DNA from: Mastigamoeba balamuthi
Taxonomy: Eukaryota > Evosea > Mastigamoebida > Mastigamoebidae
Assembly (NCBI GenBank): GCA_902651635.1
Contig: CACRSC010001917.1
Span: forward strand, 251,385 to 292,963
DNA length: 41,579 nucleotides
Reading direction: 5' to 3'
The position numbers and the translations under genes are program-made. A model generated the notes under the pieces. That model saw nothing but the letters and a program-made list of their open reading frames with translations, made no database searches and was not told where the DNA came from. Each line of letters begins with the position of its first letter. The stretch's first letter is position 1. Below, one piece after another: positions 10,863 through 22,010 of the stretch.

Positions 10863-13099
10863 TCACTTACGCTTCTTCTCGCTGATCTGGTGTATCGCGC
10901 GTGACACCATCGCAGACGACGACAGCACCTCGGCCATGGTGAACCCGTTGAACTCGTACGACAGCAGGCTATCGGAGCTCCTCGACAGGCTGCGCGGCGA
11001 CTTGGAGGGCGGGGGGTCGGCCGATGCGCCCGGCCTGTCGCGCGCTTGGGCGGCGGCAGGCGCTGCAGCCAGGGGCTTGGCCTGCGGCGGGGACTGGCAG
11101 TACTTGAGAGAGGAGTCCGACGCCTCTCGGAGGGCCGGCGACGACGCCGACGTGCTCTTCCTGCGCGCAAACTTCTCGAAGCCGCCCGACAGCAGCAGCT
11201 TGAAGCGGCCTTTCTTCTCCCTCTCGGCCTCGGCCTGCTTGGGCGCCTCGGGGGTCTTGCTCTCCTTGCGCGCCTTGTAGGTCTCGAGCTTGGACTGCAG
11301 CCCCACGTTGAGCCGGAGGGAGGAGTCGGTGCGAGCGAGGGGCGAGAGGTCTGCCGGGAGCAGCTGGGCGGGGTGTTCTCTGTTCAGGTACATGCTGGTC
11401 GTCAGGGCCGAGCCGCGCGACGGCAGCGCGGAGAACTTGGGCGAGTGCTGGGGCGAGGGAAGAGGGGACGACGGGCTGCTGGCCGGCGCCGCTGTACTGG
11501 CTGGGTGCTTGATTCCTTTGCTCCCCTGGCCAGACTCGCATATTGTCGTCCTCCTCTGCGCGGGGCGGGGCGGTCATTTGCAGATGCGAGTGGGGACCGC
11601 ACCTTGGCAAGGTTGGCAAGACGGGACCGCAGACCGGCCGCCCTGATGGCCGCCTACCTCGCAGTGTGTAACTACCGAGGGAATGCACAGAGGCAGCGCG
11701 GCATTACCTTCCACCTGCGCTTTGCGATCATCCCGCTGAGGTCGTGCGCTGCTCTGTGCAGTGGCACTCGCGGGACGTCCGAGTAGAACCACGGGTGCTG
11801 CAGGACCTGCTCTGCGGTCAGCCTGTGCCTCGGGTCCACCACAAGCAGCCTCCTAACGAGGTCCACCGCGCTCTGCCAACGGCACCGTCAGCGCTGGGGG
11901 GTTCCCAGCCAGCGGGGCAGAGCCTACAGGCGAGATCTCTTTCCAGCTCTCGCCGGAGAAGTTGGGGTCCGTGGACTCGATCTTCCTCGCCCACTCCTCG
12001 TCGTCGGCGCTCTCGGGCCACCCGACGAATGGCGTCTCGCCGCTCAGCCTGGCGAGCGCATGGTCAGCACCGGCAGCCCCAGGTGGTGTGGCCGCACAGG
12101 GCGTATATGACCATCCCCAGGGACCACAGGTCGCAGGGCTTGCCGTAGGGCGCGCTGGCCCTCTCGCACCTCTCCACCTCCGGGGCTGCGCCAGGGCACG
12201 CTGAGCCACGGGAGGGGGGTGCAGAGGGAGGAGGGCACACCCATCCAGCCAGGGGTGCCCAGGCGCATCGAGAGGTCGTCCTTGTCCCACGAGAGCGTGG
12301 CGACGCCAAAGTCGGCGACCTTGACGAGGGCCTTGTCGGCCTCCTTGCACGACACGAGGAGGTTCTCGAGCTTGATGTCCCCTTGGCACCACCGCCGTCG
12401 TGAGGAGGTGGGGGGAGTGAGCGAGAGGCGCACTGTGGACGACGCCCATCGAGTGCATGTAGCGCACAGCCTCTGCCAGCTGCCGGGCGATGGACCTCGC
12501 GTCCTGCTCGCAGTAGCTCTCGTGCACTACGTCCTCGAGCGACCCCCCAGCAACACTGCCCCATCCAAGCAGATGTGAGAGTGAGAGAGTGTGTGTGTGG
12601 AGAGTGTGGGACAGAGACAGAGACGGAGAGCCACAGAGTGCCAGCAGACGATGCAACTCTGCTGGGGTGGATGGGCAGCTCACTATTCCATGGCGAAGTA
12701 GTAGTCCTTGGCGCCCTCGAACGTCTCGTAGAGCTGCACGACTGTGTGGAGAAGGAAGGAAGGACGGAAGGAAGGAGAACGCATATTCCGTGATTTCCAC
12801 TGAACTCGAAACCCGTTGACCCCCCCGCAGAACTCGGAACTCCTCTTCTCTCCCGGCGCCCCCCCACGCGCACCGTTGGGGTGGCGGAGCATCGCCCAGC
12901 AGCGGATCTCCTTGGGGTCCACGCGGTGCTTGGCCGTCGCCTTGAGCGCGCAGAGCTTGGCGTCGCGGGCGCGGCGCGCGCGGTACACGACGCCGCAGTT
13001 GCCGCGCCCCAGCTCGTCCCTGCCGGGGTCGAAGCTGTAGTGCTCGTGGATGGCCTCGTCGCTGGCGAGGGCGACGGCAGAGTCGTCCTGCTCTGCCAT
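10863..13099 (-). CDS. CAMK-like Ser/Thr protein kinase with long C-terminal tail
   Basis: Eight exons: 13099-12874, 12741-12684, 12555-12434, 12381-12241, 12185-12098, 12048-11928, 11872-11708 and 11555-10863, giving 537 residues. The kinase domain (about 20-310) has the glycine loop ELGRGNCGVV, catalytic Lys53 in CALK, YETFEGAKDYYFAMEY, catalytic HRDIKLEN (135-142), ADFG (158-161), GTPGWMAPEV, and LVVDPRHRLTAEQVLQHPWF, which closes the fold. Splicing restores HRD; the unspliced frame misleadingly shows a Gly there. The remaining 230 residues are low-complexity, Ser/Pro/Ala-rich with a basic stretch (KLLLSGGFEKFARRKS) and are probably regulatory. No calmodulin-binding or EF-hand motif is clear. 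The start could lie 40 codons upstream at 13219, but that segment overlaps the GATAT element and a duplicated non-coding unit, so the Met at 13099 is preferred. Family placement (CAMK group) is by resemblance; substrate unknown. Confidence 0.88.
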
Positions 13100-13130
13100 A
13101 CCGGCCAATTTCTTGCCGGCAAAAAACCGG

Positions 13131-13160
13131 GAGATATTTCCCGGAGAAGATATTCCCGAG
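13131..13160 (-). promoter_or_regulatory. Paired GATATT elements upstream of the kinase
   Basis: GAGATATTTCCCGG and GAAGATATTCCCG stand side by side 32-61 bases upstream of the kinase ATG. They form the 5' part of a duplicated unit. Role inferred. Confidence 0.4.
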
Positions 13161-13361
13161 TTATTCCCGCTCCCACCTTCCACGCCCGCTGTGCCACGAC
13201 CTGTGGTGCTCGAGGTCATCTAGCTGAGGATGCGGGCTGGCCCGAGAAGACTCCACAACCTACAGATACTTCCCGGCGAAGATATTACAGGGTTTTCCCA
13301 CCCCCGTATCCTCGCCTGTAGCAACACCCTGTGGAGCTCGGGGGTCATCTAGCTGAGGATG
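13138..13361. repeat. Imperfect tandem duplication between kinase and dynein light chain
   Basis: Positions 13138-13232 and 13270-13361 are diverged copies. Both start TTCCCGG.GAAGATATT and end with CTGTGG..CTCG followed by GTCATCTAGCTGAGGATG. Only the first abuts a gene start. The rest of the 13100-13680 interval shows no coding potential that I trust. Confidence 0.7.
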
Positions 13362-13634
13362 TGAGCTATTGACGGGGACTCTCGCCAGCGGGCAACAGGA
13401 ACCACAAGATTCTCGGAAAGATCTCCTCTTTTTTTAGCAGTTCGGCTAGGGGGCGATCGTTCGCATCCACCTGCGGGAGGTGCCAGCTCCGCACCCGCTT
13501 CTCTCTGCTGTACCTGACACCAGCGATCGCCCTCCCATCGTGTCCCGCGCAGAGAGTTCTCCGCTCTTGCGTGCGCGCTTTTTTTTCTCTGTGCCTGCAG
13601 CGAGCGGGTGGGATCTAGATTCACAGGATCTAGG

Positions 13635-13660
13635 GCAGATATTTTTCGTATCTCTATCTT
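13635..13660 (+). promoter_or_regulatory. GATATT/GTATCT elements upstream of the dynein light chain
   Basis: GCAGATATTTTTCGTATCTCTATCTTC lies about 21-46 bases upstream of the ATG at 13681, the same distance range as for other genes here. Role inferred. Confidence 0.4.
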
Positions 13661-13680
13661 CGCGCCTGCTGCACTCAACG

Positions 13681-14025
13681 ATGGAGGAGGACCTGCACGC
13701 GACCGAGCAGGCGCTGTTCACCAAGGAGGCGGTGAGCAACATCATCAAGGAGTCGATCGAGACCTCGCTGCAGAACTACGCCTACTCGCACGCCAAGGTG
13801 GCGCAGTGGACGTCCAACGTCGTCGAGAGCTGCGTCAAGCGCCTGACGCAGCTCAGCAAGCCGTTCAAGTACGTCGTCACCTGCGTCATCATGCAGAAGA
13901 ACGGCGCGGGGCTGCACACGGCCTCGGCGTGCTTCTGGGACACGACGTGCGACGGCAGCGTGACGTACCGCTGGGAGAACAAGTCGATGTACTGCATCAC
14001 CAGCGTCTTCGGCCTCGCCATCTAG
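13681..14025 (+). CDS. DYNLT: Dynein light chain, Tctex1/DYNLT family
   Basis: Intronless gene of 114 residues, the usual length for the family. These proteins dimerise on the dynein intermediate chain and link cytoplasmic or axonemal dynein to cargo. The whole protein fits one Tctex1 domain: an N-terminal helix ([20 protein letters not shown]), a second helix ([16 protein letters not shown]), then the beta-strands [37 protein letters not shown] and [13 protein letters not shown]. These strands match the conserved core of DYNLT1/3. The start is unambiguous because the upstream sequence is promoter-like and stops follow in frame. Its presence shows the organism uses dynein; it does not by itself prove a flagellum. 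Confidence 0.94.
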   Translation: MEEDLHATEQALFTKEAVSNIIKESIETSLQNYAYSHAKVAQWTSNVVESCVKRLTQLSKPFKYVVTCVIMQKNGAGLHTASACFWDTTCDGSVTYRWENKSMYCITSVFGLAI

Positions 14026-14413
14026 AGAGACTGCCCCGGTCACCTCCCGTGGATCCCCCCCCATCGCACGTCACCACCCCCAAGACATCAGAGAAAATGC
14101 ACGGTTCCTTTGTAGAACTACGGCAGCCCGTAATTTGTGCTGCTGGCTGAGTGATTTCCCCAACGTCTTCGGCGTCAAACCCGGAGTCAGCCACCGACAC
14201 TGCGAGCCGAGGTCGTCTGGACAGGCACCATGACTACTAGAGTATGTCGTCTTCGCCAGGCACCGCTGAGGCTCGGCATCTGCTGCACACTCAGTCCCAT
14301 GCGGGCTTATGGCCACAGTGGCAATGATACCTGATAGGCACTCAGGGTTGTATGTGAGTGCATAACAACCTGTACAAGCAAATGACATAAGACACTTTCA
14401 CTGATACGACCAG
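14026..14413. other. Intergenic region before the FG-GAP locus
   Basis: About 390 bases. An open minus-strand frame at 14388-14071 is Cys-rich but resembles nothing and is probably chance. The first recognisable FG-GAP coding sequence begins near 14414, after a CCAG acceptor-like site, so any first exon or signal peptide of that gene is missing or unrecognised here. Confidence 0.4.
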
Positions 14414-17330
14414 GCGCTGCCCGATGCTACGGCTAGCTGGATGCTCCTCCTCCGCGACTCCGACTCAGGCGACGCCAGCGGCCCCGTTGTGGGTGTCGGC
14501 GACGTCAACGGTGACCATCTGGATGATATGGTGTTCGGTGTCACGCGGGGCCCGTCGGGAGCTGCTGGCAAGGGCGTCCTCGTTGTGTTTGGCTCAGCAG
14601 CAGGCACGCGTTCTCTATTCCCGTGCCTTAGTCTATTGACAGCTGTTAAATGCAGACACGATGTACCTGTTCGACAGGCCCGATGTCGGGTCTGTGATGG
14701 TGCAGGACACCACGTACGTCACAAGTGGCGACTTCAACGGGGACTGCCTCACAGACGTCGTGCTTCAGGCCCCTGGTCGGCTCGTCCTGCTCGCTGGACA
14801 CTCGGGAGGTGTGCAGCACCCTTGTCGATTACAATCATCTGACAGCCAGTGCACTGAGCCGATTGGCCCTCGTCTGTGGCTCTCGAGCCTCTACCAACTG
14901 TGTGGTCTGGGTCTGTGAGCCAGGCCAGGGCCATTGGTGATGTCAATGGTAACAGGCTCGACGACATCGCGTTTCGTTTCTCAGATGTGCTGGCTGTGGT
15001 GTACGGCTGCGCCAACAGCTCGCGCTACCCAGTGGACCATGGCGTCAGCTCTGCTAATGTCTTACGCTTACTGTTCCATAATGCCCTAGAACCGGACGTC
15101 GTGCTTTGGCCAGTCAGACTTGGGGACATCAACGGAGACAAGTTTGCTGATATTGGAGTTCTATACAGTATGCAGCCTCCGCTGGCCTTTATTCTCTTGA
15201 CTTGTGTTGTATTTGGCCAATCTTCTTTCACGTGGAGCGAGACTGAGATGGAACTGACGCAGGAAGACTATGCGATGAAGCACATTCTCTCAATAAATAA
15301 TGCTAATACCCAGTTTATCAGGCTTTATTACAGATACCGAGGCGTTAGTGGAGCTGACCTGGACAATGACAGCAAGGCTGATCTGATATTTAGCAGCATC
15401 CATTCCCTAAAGGTCTCTGTTGTATACAGCTCAGACCTCAATTCAACCAATGCTACCTCCAAATCAGTGCTAGTCTGTGACCCGTTCACAAACAATCTGA
15501 TCGCAGAGGGCGATCTCGATGGCGACCAGTTCCAGATATTGTGGAATCATCAGACGTCAGGGACAGCTGCCAGTGGGTTGTGTTGAAGGGGCACTTTGAT
15601 CGTGGTAGCTGCATCTCATATTCAAGGTGGGATACCATAGCTCAGTTCAGCACTTGGGGGCCCTGCTCCAAGGTCGATGCCGATGCCTATTCAGCGGGGG
15701 ACATCAACGGAAATGGCCGGGTCAACTTTCACCTCAACGACCATGCCGTTCTATCATTGAACAAGAACATAAATCTGACTGCCGGGGATGGCATTCCAAT
15801 TGTGTCGCACTCGAAGGCCACACAGTCCGGATTTTTCTCGACAGGTGTAGGCGATATCACAAACGATTCGGTTCCTGACGTTGCATTTGCAACCGCCAAC
15901 GAGGACACAGGATGCTGGGACATCATGGTGGTCCAACAACAAATGGAAGACAGTCAAGCATCCAATCACGGAGGCTGCCAGGAGCACAGTTGGATGGCCG
16001 AAATACACAGTCGCTAAGACAGCACTGTCGATCAGTGCGCTGGGCGACCACAATGGTGACAGGATAAACGACGTCCTCATGGGTGTTCTGGGCCACCGAG
16101 AGGTGTCGGACGTTCATTGTGTACGGATCAGCAAATATCGGCAGAGATGCTGCGGTGAACATCGACGGCATGGGGTGGACAGCACAGAAGAGCTACGGCA
16201 GGGGAAGGGGCGCCAACATCACAAGCATTGGGGATATCAACAGGGACGGCATGCATGATGTTGTGGTTGCGATGGTGCAGTGCGGATGGCTGCGAGTGGT
16301 GCTGGGCTCAGCTGACCACATTAACTGGGCCGACAGAAATCGGAGTGTGACCACCGGTGTTGTGCTGTCGTCTGGGTCACAGTCTAGTGGCATTCTGCTC
16401 GGTAACGCTGAGTGTGTAGACGTGATTGTTCCACAGGCGCTGGGGGACATCAATGGGGACCTCGTGGACGACTTTGGGGTGGGGCTGCCAATGCAAAGGA
16501 ATCTGGACAACTTTGAAGAAGCCGGCGTGATCAGCGTGATGCTGGGCAGCAGGTCGCCAGACTCATGGATACACGGCACGGAGGGCACATTAAATGTGCT
16601 CAAGTATGCCAGCGGGCATGGCGAAATGGGGTTTGTGGTGTACAGTGAGAGGTTTGCACTTGTGGGGTCGATCTATGGATCTGCCGGGGACATCAATGCT
16701 GCATTGGATACCAGCATTTCTTCCTCGAGTGGCTTCAGCAGTCTCAATGTGCCTGGTATATCCCTTATGATGCTGAAATGTAAAGCTATTGGTGGTCGGT
16801 TTATTTCTGGCTGCTCGATGATGTTCAAAAACTGTCCTCTGGTCACCACTAAGGTCGCAGCAAGTGGCCCAAAGCAATGCACGTGGGCATTCTCAGATAG
16901 TGTTGCCATTGCCTGTCAACCCATCATAAGCACAGCTGATTGTAGCTTCGTGTTCACAACCGGATGGAACTCTACGTGTGCCTCACTAGTGTCAGAGGCC
17001 GGAGGATGGGCACAGATGAAGGCAAGTGGGATCACTACTGTGGCTCTGCATATTACGACAACTAGCATGGCAATGAACATTCAGTACTCACAAGGGCGCT
17101 TGCGCAGCAGCACAAATACTGGGCTTCCCATTGGATGCACTGTTGGTGGTTGTGTAGGCCTTCTTATCATTATAGCCATCTTTGTCATCGCGATGATTGC
17201 ATATAGGAGGAGCATCATCAAGGAGGTCACCAGATGGGAGCCTCGTGTGTGTCACTATGACGAGTCCCTCAAGCCCGACACAATATGCAGAGGTAGTAAG
17301 AGCTACGCCCTCATAGATGCTGGAAGGTAG
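14414..17330 (+). pseudogene. FG-GAP beta-propeller, single-pass membrane protein, frame-disrupted
   Basis: At least ten repeats of the FG-GAP calcium-binding type are read, e.g. GDVNGDHLDDMVFG, GDFNGDCLTDVVL, GDVNGNRLDDIAF, GDINGDKFADIGV, GDITNDSVPDVAF and GDINGDLVDDFGV. A Cys-containing ectodomain follows, then one strong membrane span (about 17125-17200, IIIAIFVIAMIAY) and a basic cytosolic start. The repeats fall in changing frames. Two changes (about 14612-14657 and 14814-14865) can be explained by short GT-AG introns. Two others (near 15532 and 16083) break conserved repeat cores by a single missing base, so they are real disruptions or sequence errors. There is no integrin GFFKR motif. 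Codon use is less GC-biased than in the neighbours. The N-terminus and signal peptide are not identified. Confidence 0.6.
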
Positions 17331-18166
17331 GACACAGAGTTTGCAGTGGAGCTGTACCAGTGGTGCCCTGTGCCGGGCTTCGAGCTGGCCCACGTGCAGA
17401 TCATCTACAGTCCCCACCTGGAGCAGGTCTTCGAGAACTGCGTTGCCCAGCTGCAGGCCCGAGTTGGCAACCCTACGTTCATGCCAGGGTATGAGGGGGA
17501 GGGGAACAGGGCAATGAGGGCAGTGGTGCGGGAGTGACTTATGGAGATGGCACGGTGGACACCAGAGCCTGCGTATCCCACTGTGAAGGTGGTGGCCATG
17601 TGGCACGGGACGCGGGCAGAAGTGCTGGAGAGCATGTTCCGGTGGGGTTCGCGAGCCTGGCTATGATGAACGAGGGCTTCTTTGGGAAGGGGGTGTACAG
17701 CTCGTACGAGGTGCGCTATGCCAGCGAGGTGTACAGCAGGGGCGCACTGCTGGTCAACTGGGTCTCGCTCTTCTCAGCCTACCCTGTCATCAATGGTGAC
17801 ATGCCCAAACTCACTGGCAAGGGCAGCTACGCCAACTACGATGCCCACTTCATCCCCGTCTGCCCTGCCAGCAGCAATGTGGGCAAGCAGAACTACGTGG
17901 CGTGCTCTGAGCTGTCACAGGCAGTGTTCCACGAGCTGGTGACATTTGAAGCATTGCAGAACCTGCCGCGGTACCTCGTGACTCTGCAGCTCAGTATGGT
18001 GAAGACCGTTCCAGCCCTCAGCAGCTCCTGTGGTGAGCTGATATCGAGGGAGGCTGCCCATAAGACACAGAAACAGGAATTGCGCCCCTCTGCCACCTAT
18101 GGGACCTTCTGTGAAGCCCTAGGCAGTGCATGTAATCTGATAAATGAGCAGAGTTTGATAACATAG
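17331..18166 (+). pseudogene. PARP-like ADP-ribosyltransferase domain, disrupted
   Basis: This continues in the same frame as the membrane protein after a single TAG (17328-17330). A leading segment (FELAHVQIIYSPHLEQVF) resembles the start of PARP catalytic domains. AMWHGTRAEVL carries the conserved His, and GFFGKGVYSSYEVRYASEV the conserved Tyr of an H-Y type NAD site; a long tail ends at TAG 18166. Between leader and core there is an in-frame TGA (about 17535), and the frame slips by one base in a GGGG run near 17645. An AATAAA-like signal follows at about 18169. The 3' part from 17664 is open for more than 160 codons. It is either a decayed gene or a real one with consensus errors. A fusion with the upstream receptor is possible but unproven. 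Confidence 0.55.
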
Positions 18167-19849
18167 AAATAAATGATCAACCACCAAATGTGATTCTACC
18201 ATATCAACCAGGAAAACTGGTTCAACTCCAGGCTAATTCTGATCAACAATTTCCTTAAGCTTCTTAAGACAGATTAGCCATTTGTCAGAATCCAGAAATC
18301 CGCTTCCACTGAATTCTCAGAACGTGAGGTGATTGGTATGATCTGTGCACTGCACTGGCTCAAGAGGAACAGTCACTCCTTTCTTGCTAGTGAAGGAAGA
18401 ATAAACATATTAATAAGATGCTCACTTCATTTATGAAAGGATCTTTTCTGAACACTTATCAGAACCAATTATCAGCTGGGTCTCATCTTCTTTCGAGGAA
18501 ATCTGAACTCATTAACCCAGTTCTTGATCCTCTTGAGTGTGCCTTTCTGATACAGTAGAATTCAGTACCAACTGTTTTCTATTAAACAATAGTTAAATCT
18601 AAACAAGAGCATTAAGTATTTCCAACAGTTGAACCAACTCTCCACTGAGAGTTGTCTCCACTCACTTCTGATGCAGTGAATCAAGGTAATAAGAGAACAA
18701 GGATTTGTCTCACAAACTCTGACCTTCAGAATGACTTACACATTTCAATATCCATACAATCAGGGCTAAATGCTGGCCAGGGCAGCATACGTACATTGTG
18801 TGAATAGAAGTCATACTATGGGTAACTGCTGCACTGCCATCTTCATCTTCTCTTCATTTATAGAAGGCAGTCACTACATTGTTCATGATCAGAATGACTG
18901 AATGTGAATGTCAGACTCCTGTGACAATCTGTGCTTGTTGGCATGCTTGTGCACTAACTTGCCAATTTGCACCCTATAAGGTGACCTACTCAAAGCCCAG
19001 TTGTGCATCATCTCTCTCAGACTGTAAAGAACATGATCAGTCTTATCAGAGAGACCAACATGATGGCCCTCAAATCACGTGGCTGTTCTTCAGCAAAGAC
19101 CAAGAGTACCACCTATATTGCTCTCACTGTTTCTTCATCACAGAAGCCAGATATTCTGCTGTTGCCATAGAAGTTCATCATCTTTGTAATCACTGATCAC
19201 ACATACTGCAGCAAGAGCAATACAAGGTTATCTTCTTCACTACACCATTTGATCATCACTGTGACTTTTATGCATGTGGCACTATATCTTCAGTATTGTT
19301 TTTTCAGCACTACTTCAGTGATTCAATCACTAATTTGCACTAAATTTGGCACTGAATAAACATTTGATCATGTAGTACAAAATCTTTAGCTATGTTATTT
19401 CAGTACTACTTTAGCGATTTAATTGCTAATTTGTGCTAAATTTAGCACTAAATAGTGCTACATCACTAATAGTAATTCTAGCACTATATGTGACCTAAAT
19501 TCAGCATTATAGATTTTCTTTACCTTGTGCTATACATCACTTGTAGCACTACTAGTACAAATATTTATGCTAGTAGCGATTGTAGCACAATTTAGTAATG
19601 CAATTCCATCATATGCATTGCATGTAGCATTTGCTACATTGTGATTAAAGTGATGAATTTATTGCATTTAGTGCTAATTGTGAACCAGCTGCACTGTTTT
19701 TCATTCTTACTCTCATTTTTCATCGAAATCAACTCTGTTGAACCATGAACCATGATATTCTGGTTTTCAAAGATATCTTCACTGTCATATTATCATATTA
19801 TAACTCTTCTCACACTTATCATACACTGCACAATGCACATCTGTTCCTC
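18167..19849. other. AT-rich gene-free region
   Basis: Strong drop in GC content. Short open frames occur on both strands, the largest 105 codons at 18879-19196, rich in Cys and His, but none resembles a known protein. The part from 19260 to 19650 consists of AT-rich repeats listed separately. It is probably mobile-element debris. Confidence 0.5.
19303..19452. repeat. AT-rich direct repeats with TAGCACTA-type palindromes
   Basis: Two diverged copies of about 53 bases (19303-19355 and 19399-19451) share the order CAG.ACTACTT.AG.GATT.AAT..CTAATTTG..CTAAATTT.GCACT. Shorter TAGCACTA/TAGTGCTA motifs continue to about 19640. They suggest fragments of a non-coding element or a degraded satellite. 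Confidence 0.6.
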
Positions 19850-20480
19850 ACATCTCATCATAGAGCTTCTTTGCAGAGGACAGAAGGTAGTTCGAATAGA
19901 TTCCACACATTCTCTGGGAATTGAGAATTCCAGTGAATGTGCCCAAATCCTATCTTCGAAAAACAACCCCACACATGAACCTTGGCTGGCAGGCCACGTA
20001 GAAGTGTGCCTTACTCTGCCATACTGTCACAGGTGGCCTGTTAAGCTTGAATGTAGCCTCATCAGTGATGAGCACATGGGACCAGTTCCGATTCTGATTT
20101 AGACTGGGCAAAGAGAACACGATCTTGCTGATGCTTTATAGAGAGCACTGACTTCCTTTTTGGCCTGCTCCAGTTCAGACCAGCAGCATGCAGCTGGCAC
20201 TGCACACTGCATGTAAAGATATCAATACGAGTCCTCTTGAGCCTCTGTGTCAGGCATGCAGAGCCCTTGACTGGGTGCTTCTATGAGGTTTGAATGATTT
20301 TTGTATCTTCCTTGGCTGAAGTCTGATATGGAGTACCAGACCTTGGCTTGTTCCCAGCATGGCTGGATCCATCGTCCTTGGACCAAGCCTGGGCCACTGA
20401 GATAGAGCAGCCCATGTACTTTTCTGCATGCTTAGCACCCCAATGAGGGCCCTTCTTATGAGACTGCAAGAAGAACAACT
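19850..20480 (-). mobile_element. Tc1/mariner-IS630 type transposase relic
   Basis: Read from 20480 downward, the order of Tc1-type blocks is kept. A helix-turn-helix region with AKEDTKIIQ is followed by AAGLNWSRPKRKSVLSIKH, then WSHVLITDEATFKLNRP containing the first catalytic Asp, then VTVWQSKAHF, and finally LNSQRMCGIYSNYLLSSAKK, which normally precedes the second catalytic Asp. The reading frame is interrupted by stops (near 20281 and after VVFRR) and by at least one frameshift before WSHV. The segment with the second and third acidic residues is not recognisable. Inactive copy; terminal inverted repeats were not found by eye. Confidence 0.75.
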
Positions 20481-20672
20481 CTCACCTCTTCCTCTTTGAG
20501 TGTTATTTTTAGTTTTGAAGAAAAAAGACCATAAAATCATGTTGAGATCGGAAAATCTCTACACGAGATATCATAAGAAATGATAACAATTATATGACCT
20601 CATTACTTTTTAATATCAATCCACTTCTTTCTGAGTTACTGGGTATCTGGGACTTATAGTCAGGACTGTGAA

Positions 20673-21257
20673 TCACTTGAGTTTTTTATCAATAGTAAGA
20701 GTCTCTCTTAGAACAACAAAGCATGATAATGAGTCTGTCAGTGATCTGCAAACAAATTCGGGAGTGAAGTAGAAATTCGAGTTGATTTTCACCCATTGAT
20801 CATTGTGCATTACATCACCAATAACAGATTGCCACAAATTCTGAAGGGCCTCATAATCCTGGCATAGTGGTTCAGGGATTTCACCCCTTACAGGGCCATT
20901 TAATGCATACTGAAGGTATATCCAAAGGGCCCACACCTTGAGTATGATCACTGTCAGAGCAGTGAAACAGCATGCAGACTGGACCACACTAATAAGCTCA
21001 GCACTGAACATGGTCAGAAAGAGTTGAAACATAGACATTCCCCTCAGAGATCCAACTGAAGTTGCTCTGGCAGTGGACATATCACCTATTCGAAGTGCAT
21101 TCTTTTTAGGAACCTGCTCCAGAACTGTAAACGCAATTGTGATAACTTCCTCTTGTAGGTGCTTCCTCACAACCAGGCAGTTCTTCTCTGTTATCTTAGT
21201 CTTATCATTAATGCTCTTCATGTGCATGAATAGAGTTTTAATTTTGTGAAGAATCAA
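20673..21257 (-). CDS. Unassigned 194-residue open frame in AT-rich island
   Basis: An uninterrupted AT-rich frame of 194 codons, unusually long for this composition. The N-terminal third is basic and helical, the middle has a hydrophobic stretch (ALTVIILKVWALWIYL) that could be a membrane span or a buried core, and the C-terminal part is mixed polar. I recognise no family. It lies between a Tc1-type relic and a possible Helitron-like fragment, so it may be an accessory frame of a mobile element. It may also not be a gene at all. Confidence 0.25.
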   Translation of the reverse strand: MILHKIKTLFMHMKSINDKTKITEKNCLVVRKHLQEEVITIAFTVLEQVPKKNALRIGDMSTARATSVGSLRGMSMFQLFLTMFSAELISVVQSACCFTALTVIILKVWALWIYLQYALNGPVRGEIPEPLCQDYEALQNLWQSVIGDVMHNDQWVKINSNFYFTPEFVCRSLTDSLSCFVVLRETLTIDKKLK

Positions 21258-21289
21258 ACAATCTTCAATATTTAGGAATGATACAGAAA

Positions 21290-22010
21290 AGGTGAAACAG
21301 AATCAGCAGAGACTGTTCTATGAGTTCCAAGATGAACTGGTTCAGCTGACAGCACAGCTGGAACCATACAGAGACGTGTTTCAAGAAAAAGCAGACTGGG
21401 ATGTCATGCAGGTTCAACATGCTACAGATTCCAGTTGCAGAGTCAGAGTTCATGAAGAAATGATGATGAAAATGTGTATGGAACCAGCAGAGGACGGTTG
21501 GAAGTGAGTTCATCAACTGCTGCAACCTGGTCATTGCATTTCCTGTTCTGATGCAATTACAACATTTGTGTTCTGACCCTTGGAGGTGCCCTAAATGCTG
21601 TGTACTACTGCATTAGGTACATTACTAAGTCACCAGAGAAGTGTGACATCCTGGCCAAGAAGACAGTCATGAGATTCACCAAGATGGAGGAGACATACAG
21701 GACCCAGATTGATGCAATTAAGCAGATGAAAGCCAAGGGTATTTAAGATGAGGTAATGACAAGTAAACAGAAGCCTATACTGAAGGCTATGAGAAGTGGC
21801 TTTAACAGGGCAGCAGCAGGCAGGAAGATGCTGGCTGGGATGTTACTGAGCAAGAAGAGCACAGTTATGATCTTCAACCAAGAGGCAGCGTTCTACCTGC
21901 TCAATGGCAGCAGAAGGGAAAGCAGCCACGAGTTTGTAACAGTTTCATACTGCATTTGCATCCTTGGCAGACAACCAGACAGAGACAGTCTACTCAGTTA
22001 ACCCTGTAGC
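21290..22010 (+). mobile_element. Possible Helitron-like replicase fragment, degenerate
   Basis: Frames starting near 21292, 21590 and 21756 together give a leading charged segment. They continue with VYYCIRYITKSPEKCDIL, a basic helix (RKMLAGMLL), and then NQEAAFYLLNGSRRESSHEF. The spacing of YITK, the Q-E-A-A-x-x-L-L block and the SS motif recalls the N-terminal part of Helitron-like proteins, which ends in QEA-LL-SSR-V. Stops and frame changes separate the pieces and no helicase motifs follow. The match is by eye and weak. Confidence 0.3.

Noticed and set aside
12381-12440. Kinase with Gly in place of Arg in the HRD motif (HGD), a non-RD kinase
   Set aside because: The Gly appears only when the intron is ignored. 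Joining CAC-A at 12434 to GG-GAC at 12381 gives CAC AGG GAC, a normal HRD.
14071-14388. Cys-rich minus-strand open frame of 105 codons
   Set aside because: No signal peptide or family resemblance, no neighbouring exons, and it sits in the leader of the FG-GAP locus on the other strand; probably chance.
16083-17330. Integrin alpha subunit
   Set aside because: The FG-GAP repeats and single membrane span fit, but the cytosolic GFFKR motif is missing and the sequence after the span differs; the PARP-like continuation also argues against it.
14414-18166. Stop-codon reassignment (TGA or TAG read as sense)
   Set aside because: All intact genes in the window end at ordinary TAA, TAG or TGA exactly where their families end, so the internal stops here are better read as damage.
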